Notes: a model not told the origin generated them from the letters alone. Counted from the first letter of the stretch, positions 7,773 to 15,645 are shown. The stretch: 49,926 nt of DNA from an uncultured cyanobacterium (GCA_903903925.1 CAIVAU010000178.1:1-49926); one strand, 5' to 3'. Made by a program: numbers and translations.

Positions 7773-8216
7773 TTAGAACGGAATTTTGGAACTATCTGTG
7801 GTGTTTAGATAGCCGTTGTTAGCTGAAGAAGCCGTTACAGCACCAACTAGTTGTTTGGTATTTTCTTGTGATGCTGGTGGAATAGGAGTGTTGGTAGTGG
7901 TAACAGAAGAAGTGTTGGCAGTAGTAGTAGGAATGAAGTAGCGGATGACTAATGTACACAATTTATTCTTGTATCCTTTGCCACTATCTTGTACTTCAAT
8001 ATCTAAATAGCCAATGGCCACTCCGCTGCTGCTAGCCTGTGCTTCCGCAATGGTCACTGCTGCTGCACCCTTTGTTCTATAAGCAATGCTGTCTTCCACT
8101 ATTCCATCTTTGGAGTAGTAAGAGAATATGCATTCTCCATAGGCTATCTTGACTCCTTGCCCATCGTGAGTTTCGTTGATAGATTGTACTTTGAGGGTGA
8201 ATGTGGCATTAATCAT
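7773..8216 (-). CDS. Possible SSB-like protein with an IPF-type C-terminal tip
   Basis: The 147-residue product has a beta-rich first 95 residues (FTLKVQSINETHDGQGVKIA, then GVAIGYLDIEVQDSGKGYKN and CTLVIRYF), a Thr/Ser/Asn-rich linker, and ends DSSKIPF. The ending resembles the D/E-rich xxIPF or xxLPF tip of single-stranded DNA-binding proteins, which recruits replication and repair partners. The layout (small beta domain, flexible linker, IPF tip) is also that of SSB. The gene lies 105 bp downstream of a recognisable SSB whose own tail lacks such a tip. The OB-fold assignment is tentative; alternatively it is an unrelated accessory protein that mimics the tip. Confidence 0.55.
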   Translation of the reverse strand: MINATFTLKVQSINETHDGQGVKIAYGECIFSYYSKDGIVEDSIAYRTKGAAAVTIAEAQASSSGVAIGYLDIEVQDSGKGYKNKLCTLVIRYFIPTTTANTSSVTTTNTPIPPASQENTKQLVGAVTASSANNGYLNTTDSSKIPF

Positions 8217-8270
8217 AGATTATTTTATTTCCAAAGTTTTTTGTGATTGCGCCTAGCGCACCAAAATACC

Positions 8271-8314
8271 AACACATCCCACCGACAACCGATGATATTG
8301 CAGTGGAATGTGTT
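8271..8314 (-). terminator. Hairpin after the ssb gene
   Basis: AACACATCCCAC (8271-8282) pairs with GTGGAATGTGTT (8303-8314) with one mismatch and a 20-base loop, just after the ssb stop codon at 8322. On the minus strand there is only a weak T-run after it (GGTATTTTGG), so termination may be partial. Confidence 0.4.
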
Positions 8315-8321
8315 GTTTCAA

Positions 8322-8711
8322 TTAGAAGTTGGCGTTGACTATTTGGTTTTGCTGGTCACTACTGGATTCAATTTCTTCGGTGCTTCGAGAGGAACTGATG
8401 AGTTCCAAGTTGTTTACACGAATTAAGGGTTTTTCTCTAAGCTCCTCTGTGTTTTTGTCAATCCATTTGTCGATCACTAACTCGCCGATGATACCAATGG
8501 TTGATCCCTTTTTCACATATTGGGCAGTGACTTCTGCAATGTTGCCCCATGCCTCTAAGTCAAACCACAGTGGGGCATCTGATTTGTAGGGTGGTTTAAC
8601 GGCTAGTGTCAAAGCGCATTTGACTGCACCAGACTCGAAGTACCTAGTTTCAGGGTTTTGTCCTACCCTGCCTACAATTTCGATTTTGTTAACGTAAACT
8701 TGTTGTGTCAT
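8322..8711 (-). CDS. ssb: Single-stranded DNA-binding protein
   Basis: The 129-residue product has a clear SSB OB-fold: VNKIEIVGRVGQNPETRYFE, then VKCALTLAV, WFDLEAWGNIAEVTAQYVKK, GSTIGIIGELVID and the final strand IRVNNLELI, in the order and spacing of bacterial and plastid-type SSBs. It would coat single-stranded DNA at the replication fork. The C-terminal linker is short (SSSRSTEEIESSSDQQNQ) and ends VNANF rather than the canonical acidic DDDIPF tip, so partner recruitment may be weak or shifted to the neighbouring protein that ends SSKIPF. It is upstream of that gene on the same strand, in a block of replication genes. Confidence 0.9.
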   Translation of the reverse strand: MTQQVYVNKIEIVGRVGQNPETRYFESGAVKCALTLAVKPPYKSDAPLWFDLEAWGNIAEVTAQYVKKGSTIGIIGELVIDKWIDKNTEELREKPLIRVNNLELISSSRSTEEIESSSDQQNQIVNANF

Positions 8712-8872
8712 ATCTTTGATTATTGTACTTTTCTATATAGGAATGCGCGTAGCGCTATTTTATTTACGGTTTCCTCATGTGAGAACGCGATCTGCGACTC
8801 CTAAACTGGGATTAAGGAAGTTGCTATCACTCAAACACTGGATAAAGCGATCGCGAGCAAGTGGTTGGAAGA

Positions 8873-8904
8873 AGATAAACCCAAGAAAAAACTTGGGTTT
8901 ATCT
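8873..8904 (-). terminator. Terminator-like hairpin after the Rho-N-like gene
   Basis: AGATAAACCCAAG (8873-8885) and CTTGGGTTTATCT (8892-8904) form a perfect 13-bp stem with a 6-base loop. On the minus strand it follows the stop at 8929 and is followed by TCTTCC. The stem is strong and the U-tract is short. Confidence 0.55.
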
Positions 8905-8928
8905 CGGAGTTGGGGAGTGTTAGCAGAT

Positions 8929-9402
8929 TCACTTGAGTTGGTTCTTTGTGACCACCCCATGCAGTTTTTCAACCAGTTTCTCAGGATTCATTTTGGTACG
9001 TCCCTTGATTTTGTGTAGTGCTGCTAGTTCTTGCAGTTTCTCTACTGGCGATGCCTTGAGTTCTTCCACAGTCGCTATTTCCAGAGTTTGGCTGGCTTCA
9101 CCTTCTGTAGCGGGTTCTAAAGTGTTGCTTGGCATATCAGCTAAATCACTATTGGATGCGATCGCCTTGTTATTTATTTGAGTTTCTTCATCTGCTAAAG
9201 GTTTGCCACTTCCTGAGTTGGCGTAGCCCAAAATTTGCTCTACAGTTGCAATTGTAGGTTCTTTCAACATAGTAATTCTATGGATATTCCCCACTTTCCT
9301 TACTGAAATTTTGGCACCAGCTGTGCGAAGTCTCTTTGCTAAATCATTAAGTACAGCAAACTCTACATCAAGTTGACGAGATTGGTTTATTATGGCGCTC
9401 AT
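8929..9402 (-). CDS. Protein with C-terminal Rho-N/SAP-like domain
   Basis: The ATG at 9402 (MSAIINQSRQLDVEF) is chosen; the frame is open to a TTG ten codons earlier without a better ribosome site. The N-terminal 55 residues form an alpha/beta unit (FAVLNDLAKRLRTAGAKISV). A disordered Ser/Thr/Glu-rich linker follows. The last 45 residues (VEELKASPVEKLQELAALHK, then GRTKMNPEKLVEKL) match the helix-extended-helix pattern of the Rho N-terminal/SAP-like domain, a small nucleic-acid-binding module. It sits upstream of ssb in the replication block. A nucleic-acid-binding accessory role is likely; the exact function is unknown. Confidence 0.6.
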   Translation of the reverse strand: MSAIINQSRQLDVEFAVLNDLAKRLRTAGAKISVRKVGNIHRITMLKEPTIATVEQILGYANSGSGKPLADEETQINNKAIASNSDLADMPSNTLEPATEGEASQTLEIATVEELKASPVEKLQELAALHKIKGRTKMNPEKLVEKLHGVVTKNQLK

Positions 9403-9432
9403 AGTTTTTTCTGTAGATTTACTCGTACACAA

Positions 9433-9671
9433 GAGCGCCTTAGCGCGAATTTAATTTTTTTTGTGATTCTAGGTAGCAAAAATCTAGGATGGAGAAGCTT
9501 TTTGAGCAATCAAGTGAACTGCGTATCGTAGATTGACAAAAAAATGAGACGCTCTTCGCCTGATGCTATTGCATAGAATGCTAGTAAAAATGTCGTCAGA
9601 TACTTGTTGATCAAAAAATAACCACAGGTAATTTTAATTGTAGTTATTTTTTTGAGGTTTAGGTGATTAAC
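9433..9671. other. Gap with an AT-rich hairpin
   Basis: No gene is supported. AAAAAATAAC (9613-9622) pairs with GTTATTTTTT (9643-9652); read on the minus strand this follows the stop of the 9672-10577 gene and could be a weak bidirectional terminator. The rest shows no clear structure. Confidence 0.35.
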
Positions 9672-10577
9672 TTAGTCTATATAAAGTTGATATCTGCCTA
9701 ATAAATCTAAGCCGCCGTTAAAGAAGTCGTCATCATTTCCATAATTCTCCCAAATCATTTCTGCAAATTCGTTTCTTAATCTAGGTAGATTTCGGAACAG
9801 CTTTTCAATCGGGTATGTAAATAAAGCCTGTTGTCTACTGTAGTACCAAACTAGTTCTCTAATGCTGTACATATCGTCTGTATCTAGCAGACAATAGCCA
9901 ATCTGTTGGTAGAGATTATCTATGGTAAATGGTTGACGTTTGGCACTTGTTCGCACGTCAATTAATCTGTTATCACAGATGATTTGAGCGTCGGCTCCAC
10001 CTATGCAATTACTTAAGGAGAAGGTGGCGTTAGAAATGATTTTACTGTTGATCCCGTTAGCACAAAACTGCCATGTTTTAGGTATAGTTTTGATGATAGC
10101 TGCTGCATCTGTAATTGATGGGTGCCATTTATTGAAAAACTGTTTATCTAGCTGAAACAGTTTTTCACCATTGATGAATGGTTGAAGGATTGGATGATTG
10201 GAAATGCCCATTCTACCTTTTCCCTCTAATGCGCTTAGCAGTAAGCACTTGTAAGCTTCTTCTTCAGGTACATTAGTATACGTAGCGCATTTTTCCAAGA
10301 GTGGTATAACATTTAGTTTTTTTGCACCCATATTCGCTATAGTGTTGTACATCCAGTTGACATCATTGGCTCTTTGGGACAGATGTTTTCTGACTGCATA
10401 GCATACTGCATTTCCAACCAATGCAAAGTCTGTACCATCAACTGGTCTAATGATTTGTTGGCGACACATTAAATTATTGTGATTTGAAACCAGCTTAAGG
10501 ATGGCATCATTTAATTTACTATCGAACCATTTTTTTAAGGGTGAGTTTTGGTTTCTTAATTCTGAGGTGAGACTCAT
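9672..10577 (-). CDS. PD-(D/E)XK-like nuclease-fold protein
   Basis: The 301-residue product has a helical N-terminal half (LNDAILKLVSNHNNL; EEEAYKCLLLSALEGKG). The C-terminal half contains GGADAQIICDNRLIDVRTSA, followed by LYQQIGYCLLDTDDMYSI and LVWYYSRQQALF. This is the pattern of a PD-(D/E)XK core: an Asp after a turn (GAD-A), a second acidic residue in a beta strand (LIDVR), and a helix with Q then Y that packs on the site. The usual catalytic Lys of the D-x-K triad is replaced by Arg (DVRTS), so activity is uncertain. A terminator separates it from the gene upstream (10672-11346). Confidence 0.5.
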   Translation of the reverse strand: MSLTSELRNQNSPLKKWFDSKLNDAILKLVSNHNNLMCRQQIIRPVDGTDFALVGNAVCYAVRKHLSQRANDVNWMYNTIANMGAKKLNVIPLLEKCATYTNVPEEEAYKCLLLSALEGKGRMGISNHPILQPFINGEKLFQLDKQFFNKWHPSITDAAAIIKTIPKTWQFCANGINSKIISNATFSLSNCIGGADAQIICDNRLIDVRTSAKRQPFTIDNLYQQIGYCLLDTDDMYSIRELVWYYSRQQALFTYPIEKLFRNLPRLRNEFAEMIWENYGNDDDFFNGGLDLLGRYQLYID

Positions 10578-10599
10578 AATTTGTAGGAAAAAATTTCAA

Positions 10600-10637
10600 T
10601 TAAAAATCTGCCAATTACTTTTGATAATTGGCAGATT
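10600..10637 (-). terminator. Intrinsic terminator after the 224-aa gene
   Basis: AATCTGCCAATTA (10605-10617) and TAATTGGCAGATT (10625-10637) form a perfect 13-bp stem with a 7-base loop. On the minus strand the stem is followed by TTTAATTG, then a further T-run. It lies between the 10672-11346 gene and the nuclease-like gene. Confidence 0.75.
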
Positions 10638-10671
10638 GTGGTTGAGCGCCGTATTTTGTTTAGTTTTCGCA

Positions 10672-11346
10672 CTAGAACAACGATATTTGAATGATTTCAG
10701 GTTGTGGAGTGCGCTTTGGTTCTGGTGTAGTAGCTGGTGGTTTGGGCGTTTTCGTGCGCTTGCCCCACCCGCGATCTCGCGCAGCTTTGACAACAGAGGA
10801 ACGAATTTCCCTTGCCAAACGCTCGTAGTCACCTTTGATTTGGTCGTAGGTAGGAGGATTGGTTTTTCCCATTAGATGCCAGAAGGTAGCACCATCGCGC
10901 AGGCGATTGTGTTTCATCAGAGCTTCGTTACCTGCCCAGAGGTATACGTTTACCCAATCTGGATGTATGGGAAAATCCAGTGTCGCTGGCATCATATATA
11001 TCAAAACCTCACTGGTTGTGGCTAATTCTCCGACAGTGCCTGTGTCATGTTCGCTGAAACAGGTATCGAGTCTGTCGATAGCGAGCGCGTTGAATAACCA
11101 GGGCGGGATGTCTGCACTCCAATCTGATTTGTAGGTGATAACAGGACCTGCTATATACTGGATGTGAGCAGGTGCGAGTTCTGCTATTTCTAGCATGGCA
11201 GCGGTTACGTCTTTGTTGAGGCCCCATTCCGTCATTAACTTCAACATTTTCTTAGTCTGGGGAGTTAGGCGTTCATTGGCAGTGTGCTGATGAACTTGGG
11301 TGACGAGTGCATCAACGTTAAATAGACTATTTTGTTGAGATTTCAT
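10672..11346 (-). CDS. Hypothetical protein with clamp-binding-like motifs at both ends
   Basis: The catalytic function is not recognised. The 224-residue product has a central domain (about 25-185) with repeated Trp residues (EWGLNKDVTAAMLEIAELA; SDWSADIPPWLFNALAIDRL; HPDWVNVYLWAGNEAL) and a basic Pro-rich linker (RTKTPKPPATTPEPKRTPQP). Both termini carry peptides close to the beta-clamp-binding consensus QL(S/D)LF: QNSLF at residues 5-9 and QISLF as the final five residues. This suggests a protein that docks on a sliding clamp, perhaps bridging two clamp protomers. It belongs to the block that also encodes a clamp and clamp loader. The central domain could be a replication regulator; this is inference. 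Confidence 0.55.
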   Translation of the reverse strand: MKSQQNSLFNVDALVTQVHQHTANERLTPQTKKMLKLMTEWGLNKDVTAAMLEIAELAPAHIQYIAGPVITYKSDWSADIPPWLFNALAIDRLDTCFSEHDTGTVGELATTSEVLIYMMPATLDFPIHPDWVNVYLWAGNEALMKHNRLRDGATFWHLMGKTNPPTYDQIKGDYERLAREIRSSVVKAARDRGWGKRTKTPKPPATTPEPKRTPQPEIIQISLF

Positions 11347-11418
11347 GATTTGATATGGAAACAGGTTTCGTGTTATTCTGAGTCTGGATACGTTCTCTGT
11401 CTACGGAAATCCCGTAAC

Positions 11419-12330
11419 CTAAGGCTGGCAGTTTTTATGTGAAATTGCATTTTGCTGAGCAATTATAAGTTGGTTTAGGTTATGGATAGCTCGTCCTTTG
11501 TTGTTTTGGTTAGACCCATATCTGCGTGTATCAATCCCAGCTTTTCTTAGCGTTAGACAGCATAAACAGTTGCATAAGTGTGCAGTAGGAATCTCACCTG
11601 GTTTGACTGCTTTGTGTTTTATTAGCTTTTCTCCTGACGCGAGAAAGAAGGAGCCGGCGGAGAAAGCCTCTTTGAAGTGGCTAGCACCATCGAAACTGGT
11701 AACTCCTAATTGATGAAAAGCTTTAGCGTATGCTGGTGCTGATAGTCCGAAGATATGGATCCAAATCTTAGAAGGCAGTTTCTGCAATTCCTCAACTACA
11801 GTTTGGATTATATGGATATTACGGCGTTTGTTAGAGGCTTCGGGAACCAATCCCCCTATACCCAAAGCTTTATATCCCAAATTATATAATTCAATTCCTC
11901 TCTCCAATCTTTCCTCCACAGTCAAACCATGTACTACTGCCATTAGTAGCCTGCCTTCTAATTCAGCAGTGAATTCAATAAATCTAGCAGCGCTTTCATA
12001 GTTGAATCGACGACGCTGGTTAATATTGTTTCCTAAAAGAAGTGAGTCTGGAGCTACTATAATATCTCCAATTCTACTACGTTCTTTGTACTCATGAATT
12101 GCCCATTTTGGTGTAGCAAGATTTCCTCTGAGTTTGGGAATATCTAAATAGCGATAGGAGTATGCACCACAATCCCACAAGATAAGAGCATTTGGAATTA
12201 GTGATTGCTTGAAAGCTAGAGAACACAACCAACCACTTGGCTGATACTCCAAAAGCTCCCATATCCCTATCTTTCTTCCATACAGTTTCAAATATTCTGT
12301 CTTGCCAATTACAGCTAAATATTTTGCCAT
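11419..12330 (-). CDS. tRNA-guanine transglycosylase superfamily protein (DpdA-like)
   Basis: The 303-residue product follows the TGT barrel in order: WDCGAYSYR (Asp53, equivalent to the first TGT catalytic Asp in TDSGGFQ); DIIVAPDSL (Asp95); VVHGLTVEERLERGIELYN then YKALGIGGL, matching the GIVQGG..LR..S......G.D.YAIGGL block; HIFGLSAPAYAKAFHQLGVT then FDGAS (Asp214, equivalent to the TGT nucleophile); and a zinc-site-like CNCLCC (253-258) with His283. Bacterial TGT is longer and is a housekeeping chromosomal enzyme. Short divergent versions on mobile elements are DpdA-type enzymes that insert 7-deazaguanines into DNA. No preQ0 synthesis gene or dpd partner is seen here, so the substrate, DNA or RNA, is open. 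Confidence 0.7.
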   Translation of the reverse strand: MAKYLAVIGKTEYLKLYGRKIGIWELLEYQPSGWLCSLAFKQSLIPNALILWDCGAYSYRYLDIPKLRGNLATPKWAIHEYKERSRIGDIIVAPDSLLLGNNINQRRRFNYESAARFIEFTAELEGRLLMAVVHGLTVEERLERGIELYNLGYKALGIGGLVPEASNKRRNIHIIQTVVEELQKLPSKIWIHIFGLSAPAYAKAFHQLGVTSFDGASHFKEAFSAGSFFLASGEKLIKHKAVKPGEIPTAHLCNCLCCLTLRKAGIDTRRYGSNQNNKGRAIHNLNQLIIAQQNAISHKNCQP

Positions 12331-12396
12331 AATATTTTCGGTATTTAAGTCGGGGTTAAAAACTAAAAGCCGAAGTTGGGGAATCCTGGACGCGAC

Positions 12397-12482
12397 GGGA
12401 CTGGGGATTGGGGAAGTTCTGTTTTAAGATTTGGTTGGGATCTGAAATCTTCAAGGGTCGCCAATCGCCAATCCCCAGTCCC
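12397..12482. repeat. Inverted repeat of the GGGGATTGG type
   Basis: GGGACTGGGGATTGG (12397-12411) and its exact complement (12468-12482) flank a 56-base loop. A second hairpin, 10-bp arms CATCAATTCT (12511-12520) and AGAATTGATG (12536-12545), follows. Both lie in the 250-bp gap between the delta-prime gene and the TGT-like gene. The first motif is a familiar dispersed repeat in Nostoc-type genomes. Confidence 0.6.
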
Positions 12483-12580
12483 CATTTCAAAAATTGAAAT
12501 AAGAAATAACCATCAATTCTCTTAACTAAAACTGAAGAATTGATGATTGTGTATGGATTTGAGAATAGCTGTTAAGAATT

Positions 12581-13570
12581 CTATGGTAAAAGAAGTACTT
12601 CCCATACGAGCCTAGGAGAAGCATTGAGTAATGCAACTTTTGCTTCCTCTAATTTTGATAACCAATCACCACTGCGCAGATCCCTCCAGCAGTGTTGGAG
12701 GTAATTAAGTAACCACATCTGTTGGTGGAACTCCAACATTGCTTCGATTTCCTTGGCTATATTCAGTGCATCCAGAAAACTGCTAGAAGGTGTTGCTAGC
12801 TGTTCTAGCAGTGATTGGGGGATAGATTTGAGGTAGTTGTGGTGAGCGATCGCTTGCCCTGGACTGCCAGCAGCCATCATCATCACTATGGGATGACTGA
12901 GAATGTCCTCTTGCCCCAACTTTTTCAGAACTGTAGTCATCTCAGCACAACTCAATCTATGGAAAGGAATCGGTTGGCAGCGGCTGGTGATTGTGGGTAG
13001 TAAGCGTTGGGGATGGTCCGAGAGCAGTATAATGGTGCCAGTGCTGGTTTCTTCCAAAGTTTTAAGTAACGCATTGGCACTACCAAGCTGCATCTTATCA
13101 GCACTCTCCACAATCACAGCTTTTTTACGAGCGCAGAGGGGAAAGGTGGAGAGAAATTGAGTGATTTCTCGAACTTGTTCAATTCTAAGAAGGGGTGGAG
13201 ACGAACAGTGTACTCTAGCAGCAGCAGCTTCACTTTCCTTCAACAGTTGCCCCTGATGCAGATAAGTAGGCTCTACCCACAGCACATCGGGATGGTTGGT
13301 AATGCTGTGGATGTCAAAAGCCCCACTCAGAAAGCATTTGGTAGCCAGGGATTTACCTACGCCTTCTGAACCAGCAAATAAGTAGGCAGGAGCTATATGC
13401 TGTTTGGCGATCGCTCTTGATAGAAGAGACACTGCCAGGTTTTGTCCCACTATAGTTGAGAATTCTGGAATTTTCTCAACTAGTTGCACTACATTAGTAG
13501 TACTTTCGCTTGTGCTGGCAGTTGATTCTTCTGCTATTGGTTCTTGTGCAAGTAGACTTAGCTGATTCAT
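12581..13570 (-). CDS. holB: DNA polymerase III delta prime subunit (clamp loader)
   Basis: The 329-residue AAA+ clamp-loader subunit shows FSTIVGQNLAVSLLSRAI, Walker A in AGSEGVGKS, LLRIEQVREITQFL, the sensor region KMQLGSANALLKTLEE, and the SRC motif (TITSRCQPIPFHRL). The C-terminal region is a helical collar. Delta prime is the stator of the clamp loader that opens beta and places it on primed DNA. Unusually, the N-terminus is extended by about 35 residues and begins MNQLSLL, a beta-clamp-binding-like peptide. It lies just downstream of the delta subunit gene (35 bp), so both are probably cotranscribed. The element also encodes gamma/tau and beta. Confidence 0.9.
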   Translation of the reverse strand: MNQLSLLAQEPIAEESTASTSESTTNVVQLVEKIPEFSTIVGQNLAVSLLSRAIAKQHIAPAYLFAGSEGVGKSLATKCFLSGAFDIHSITNHPDVLWVEPTYLHQGQLLKESEAAAARVHCSSPPLLRIEQVREITQFLSTFPLCARKKAVIVESADKMQLGSANALLKTLEETSTGTIILLSDHPQRLLPTITSRCQPIPFHRLSCAEMTTVLKKLGQEDILSHPIVMMMAAGSPGQAIAHHNYLKSIPQSLLEQLATPSSSFLDALNIAKEIEAMLEFHQQMWLLNYLQHCWRDLRSGDWLSKLEEAKVALLNASPRLVWEVLLLP

Positions 13571-13605
13571 CTTCGTTTTGTTTAATGTTGTTGATCCAAT
13601 CGGTT

Positions 13606-14571
13606 CTAGGAACAGAGTTTGATAATTTGAGTTGGCAGTGCGAACTTTTCATTACTGCCGCTTTTGAGCATCAACTCAAGTTCCAATAGCACCTTGAGGG
13701 CGTTCCGTAACTTAGCTACAGAAATAGTGGCTACCTCTTGCCGGAGAAAGTAGAGTCGCTTTGGGTTTTTTAGTTCTGCAACTTGGGCGATCGCACCATC
13801 GTCTTTACATCCAGTAGCAACCATCAGTTTGACTATTAGCCAAGTGCGGAAGGCAGTAGTTAGGGTGGCGACAATCCTTAAAGCGGGCTCATTGCACCTG
13901 GTTAAGTTTTCGACTAATTCCAATGCCTGAGAAATATTGCCCAAACGAATAGCGTTGGCTAGTTGCAGACTATTGGCTGCGCTTGCCGACACCAACTGTC
14001 TCACCATATCTGCATTCACAGTCTCACCATGAGCATAGGTTTTGAGCTTTTCTAGTTCAGTGAATGCCAGTCGCGTGCTGTTGCCCGTCGATTCAACTAA
14101 TAAAGAGTAAGCATCCGAGGTAAGGTTTACGCCCACCTCAAGAGCCAGGGTGCGTGCCTGTTGCGTTAATGCGTCCGTCTGCCACTGAGGAATTAGGGAA
14201 AACTCTTTTACCTGTGCATGTTCTAGCAGTAGCTTAACTGATTTGTTTCTGCTATCAGGTTTGTTGGTACTAGTAATCAGCAGTGTGTTTGTTTGGGGAA
14301 TGTTGGGCAGAATGCGCTCTAACTGCAACAGAAGTTCTTTGGGACAAGCCCCCAGCAGTGTACTATTGGGCAAATAGACTAGCCTTCCCCCACTCCCCAC
14401 TGGTGCTGTCATGATCTCTGATAGTGCTTGGGAAATGCTTTGAGAGGATTCTGGTGGATACTGGCTGTAGTTGAAGCTCTCCCAGTTTCGATCCAATCGT
14501 TGCGATCGCAATTGTTGGATGGCGCGACACATAAGGAACTCGTTCTCTCCCCAGTACAAATGTATGGACAT
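13606..14571 (-). CDS. holA: DNA polymerase III delta subunit (clamp loader)
   Basis: The 321-residue product matches HolA: an N-terminal HLYWGENEFLMCRAIQQL (delta begins with a degenerate P-loop in place of Walker A), VYLPNSTLL, TNTLLITSTNKPDSRNK, the segment FTELEKLKTYAHGETVNADM typical of the domain II/III junction, and a helical C-terminal collar (ANAIRLGNISQALELVENL; LRIVATLTTAFRTWLIVKL). Delta is the wrench that opens the beta clamp. It starts the delta-delta prime pair and is divergent from the 14664 gene across a 92-bp gap that must hold both promoters. Confidence 0.88.
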   Translation of the reverse strand: MSIHLYWGENEFLMCRAIQQLRSQRLDRNWESFNYSQYPPESSQSISQALSEIMTAPVGSGGRLVYLPNSTLLGACPKELLLQLERILPNIPQTNTLLITSTNKPDSRNKSVKLLLEHAQVKEFSLIPQWQTDALTQQARTLALEVGVNLTSDAYSLLVESTGNSTRLAFTELEKLKTYAHGETVNADMVRQLVSASAANSLQLANAIRLGNISQALELVENLTRCNEPALRIVATLTTAFRTWLIVKLMVATGCKDDGAIAQVAELKNPKRLYFLRQEVATISVAKLRNALKVLLELELMLKSGSNEKFALPTQIIKLCS

Positions 14572-14663
14572 AGTTGTGATTGGTTATGATGGTGTAGCAT
14601 TTGTTATTGCAGATGAGCGTCAGCTCCAAACCATAAAATTTGCAACTACTGTACTTAAACATT

Positions 14664-15074
14664 ATGAATAACCAGTCATCTAAAGAAATTGCTTTAAAAC
14701 ACTTGGAGAAAGTAGCGAATGTTGAGGGTGGTAGTGAGAGAGAAGATGGATTTTTTGGGGAATTTTTGAACAGTTTGGGAATACCTAAACCCTCAAAGAT
14801 GACAGAGGTAGAGGCTGAGAAATTATTGGAGAACTTGGCGGCTGAAGAATGCTCAGAAGAATTTGTGGAATCATTAGTGTATTGGCTACTTCGTCAAGGC
14901 ATTCCTCCAGCAGCAAAAGAAGTCATAATGGAAAGTGATATAGATGGAGATGGTGTGCCGTTATGGCAAGAATTATTAGATGGAACTAACCCCTTTATTA
15001 ATGACCGCACTCCTCCTGAGAGACAGAGTTATTTGGGGAGAGAGATTGGTAGAGAAGGAGATTTGGAGTTATGA
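14664..15074 (+). CDS. Hypothetical protein with a single EF-hand-like loop
   Basis: The ATG at 14664 (MNNQSSKEIALKHLEK) is chosen over an in-frame TTG at 14640. The 136-residue acidic protein is mostly helical (EAEKLLENLAAEECSEEFVE; LVYWLLRQGIPPAAKEVI) and ends with DIDGDGVPLWQELLDGTNPF, a calcium-loop pattern D-x-D-x-D-G..W.E followed by the GTNP signature seen in dockerin/EF-hand or thrombospondin type 3-like repeats. There is no signal peptide. It is the only plus-strand gene inside the minus-strand replication block and is convergent with the next gene at a shared terminator. Function unknown. Confidence 0.6.
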   Translation: MNNQSSKEIALKHLEKVANVEGGSEREDGFFGEFLNSLGIPKPSKMTEVEAEKLLENLAAEECSEEFVESLVYWLLRQGIPPAAKEVIMESDIDGDGVPLWQELLDGTNPFINDRTPPERQSYLGREIGREGDLEL

Positions 15075-15112
15075 AAAAATCTACAGCACCCCACGAAGGA
15101 GTGCTGCATATT
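15075..15112. terminator. Bidirectional terminator between convergent genes
   Basis: CAGCACCCC (15084-15092) and GGAGTGCTG (15098-15106) form a stem with one mismatch and a 5-base loop. Toward the plus strand it is followed by CATATTTTAT, and toward the minus strand by TAGATTTTTTCAT. It occupies the whole 38-bp gap between the two stop codons. Confidence 0.7.
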
Positions 15113-15361
15113 TTATAATGCGTCAACAGCTAAAAATGCTCGAAAATGCTCTTTAATTCTTCTTTGTACTGTGGCACTGCATTGACCACACCATTCTTCT
15201 GTTGGGGTTCCTCCCATACAGGAGAAAATTACACTAAATCCATCTCCCCGATATAAAATTGGTAGACTAATCTCGCCTTTAGATGTTTGCCGGGGATTGC
15301 ACTGTACGCCGAAGCTATTAAGGAGTTTTTCGAGCTTGTTTAGTTGCTGGATTTCTGGCAT
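15113..15361 (-). CDS. Small hypothetical protein with a CxxC motif
   Basis: Not recognised. The 82-residue product begins MPEIQQLNKLEKLLNSFG (a helix) and continues with beta-like ILYRGDGFSVIFSCMGG and EEWCGQCSATVQRRIKEHF, containing a CxxC pair that could bind metal or form a disulfide. It lies 11 bp downstream of another small gene (15373-15645) on the same strand, so they are probably cotranscribed. Confidence 0.5.
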   Translation of the reverse strand: MPEIQQLNKLEKLLNSFGVQCNPRQTSKGEISLPILYRGDGFSVIFSCMGGTPTEEWCGQCSATVQRRIKEHFRAFLAVDAL

Positions 15362-15372
15362 AATATAAATGT

Positions 15373-15645
15373 TTATTGTTTGGTAGATGACGGACGCACT
15401 GTATGTTTACGGGTAGTCCGTCGTTTTCGTATTGATGTGCGCTTTTGCGCAAAAGTATTCTTCACATACCCAACAATTGTTTTTGCTGCTTCGAGTGACT
15501 GATTCTCTGGGATATCTCTGCATAGCCAATCAAATGCAGTTTTCCAAGTTTCCCATCTGCTGAGATAGCTTCTTTGGTCAGGATGATGAGTCGCAATAAT
15601 TCTTGCAGCTTCCGCAATTACTGCTGATTTTGTTTTAGCTTTCAT
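15373..15645 (-). CDS. Small basic hypothetical protein
   Basis: Not recognised. The 90-residue product has a helical body (KTKSAVIAEAARIIATHHPD; RWETWKTAFDWLCRDI) and a very basic Arg/Lys/Thr-rich tail (QKRTSIRKRRTTRKHTV) that could contact nucleic acid. It sits between a methyltransferase gene upstream and the CxxC gene downstream, with short gaps, which suggests one transcript. Confidence 0.5.
   Translation of the reverse strand: MKAKTKSAVIAEAARIIATHHPDQRSYLSRWETWKTAFDWLCRDIPENQSLEAAKTIVGYVKNTFAQKRTSIRKRRTTRKHTVRPSSTKQ

Noticed and set aside
8716..9181. Plus-strand frames across the Rho-N-like gene and its terminator
   Set aside because: They are opposite a better-supported minus-strand gene and run through a perfect terminator hairpin.
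10501..10875. Plus-strand 124-codon frame
   Set aside because: It crosses the terminator at 10600-10637 and lies opposite two minus-strand genes.
14640..14663. Upstream TTG start of the EF-hand-like gene
   Set aside because: The ATG at 14664 gives a natural start (MNNQSSKE) and the extra eight residues have no supporting ribosome site.
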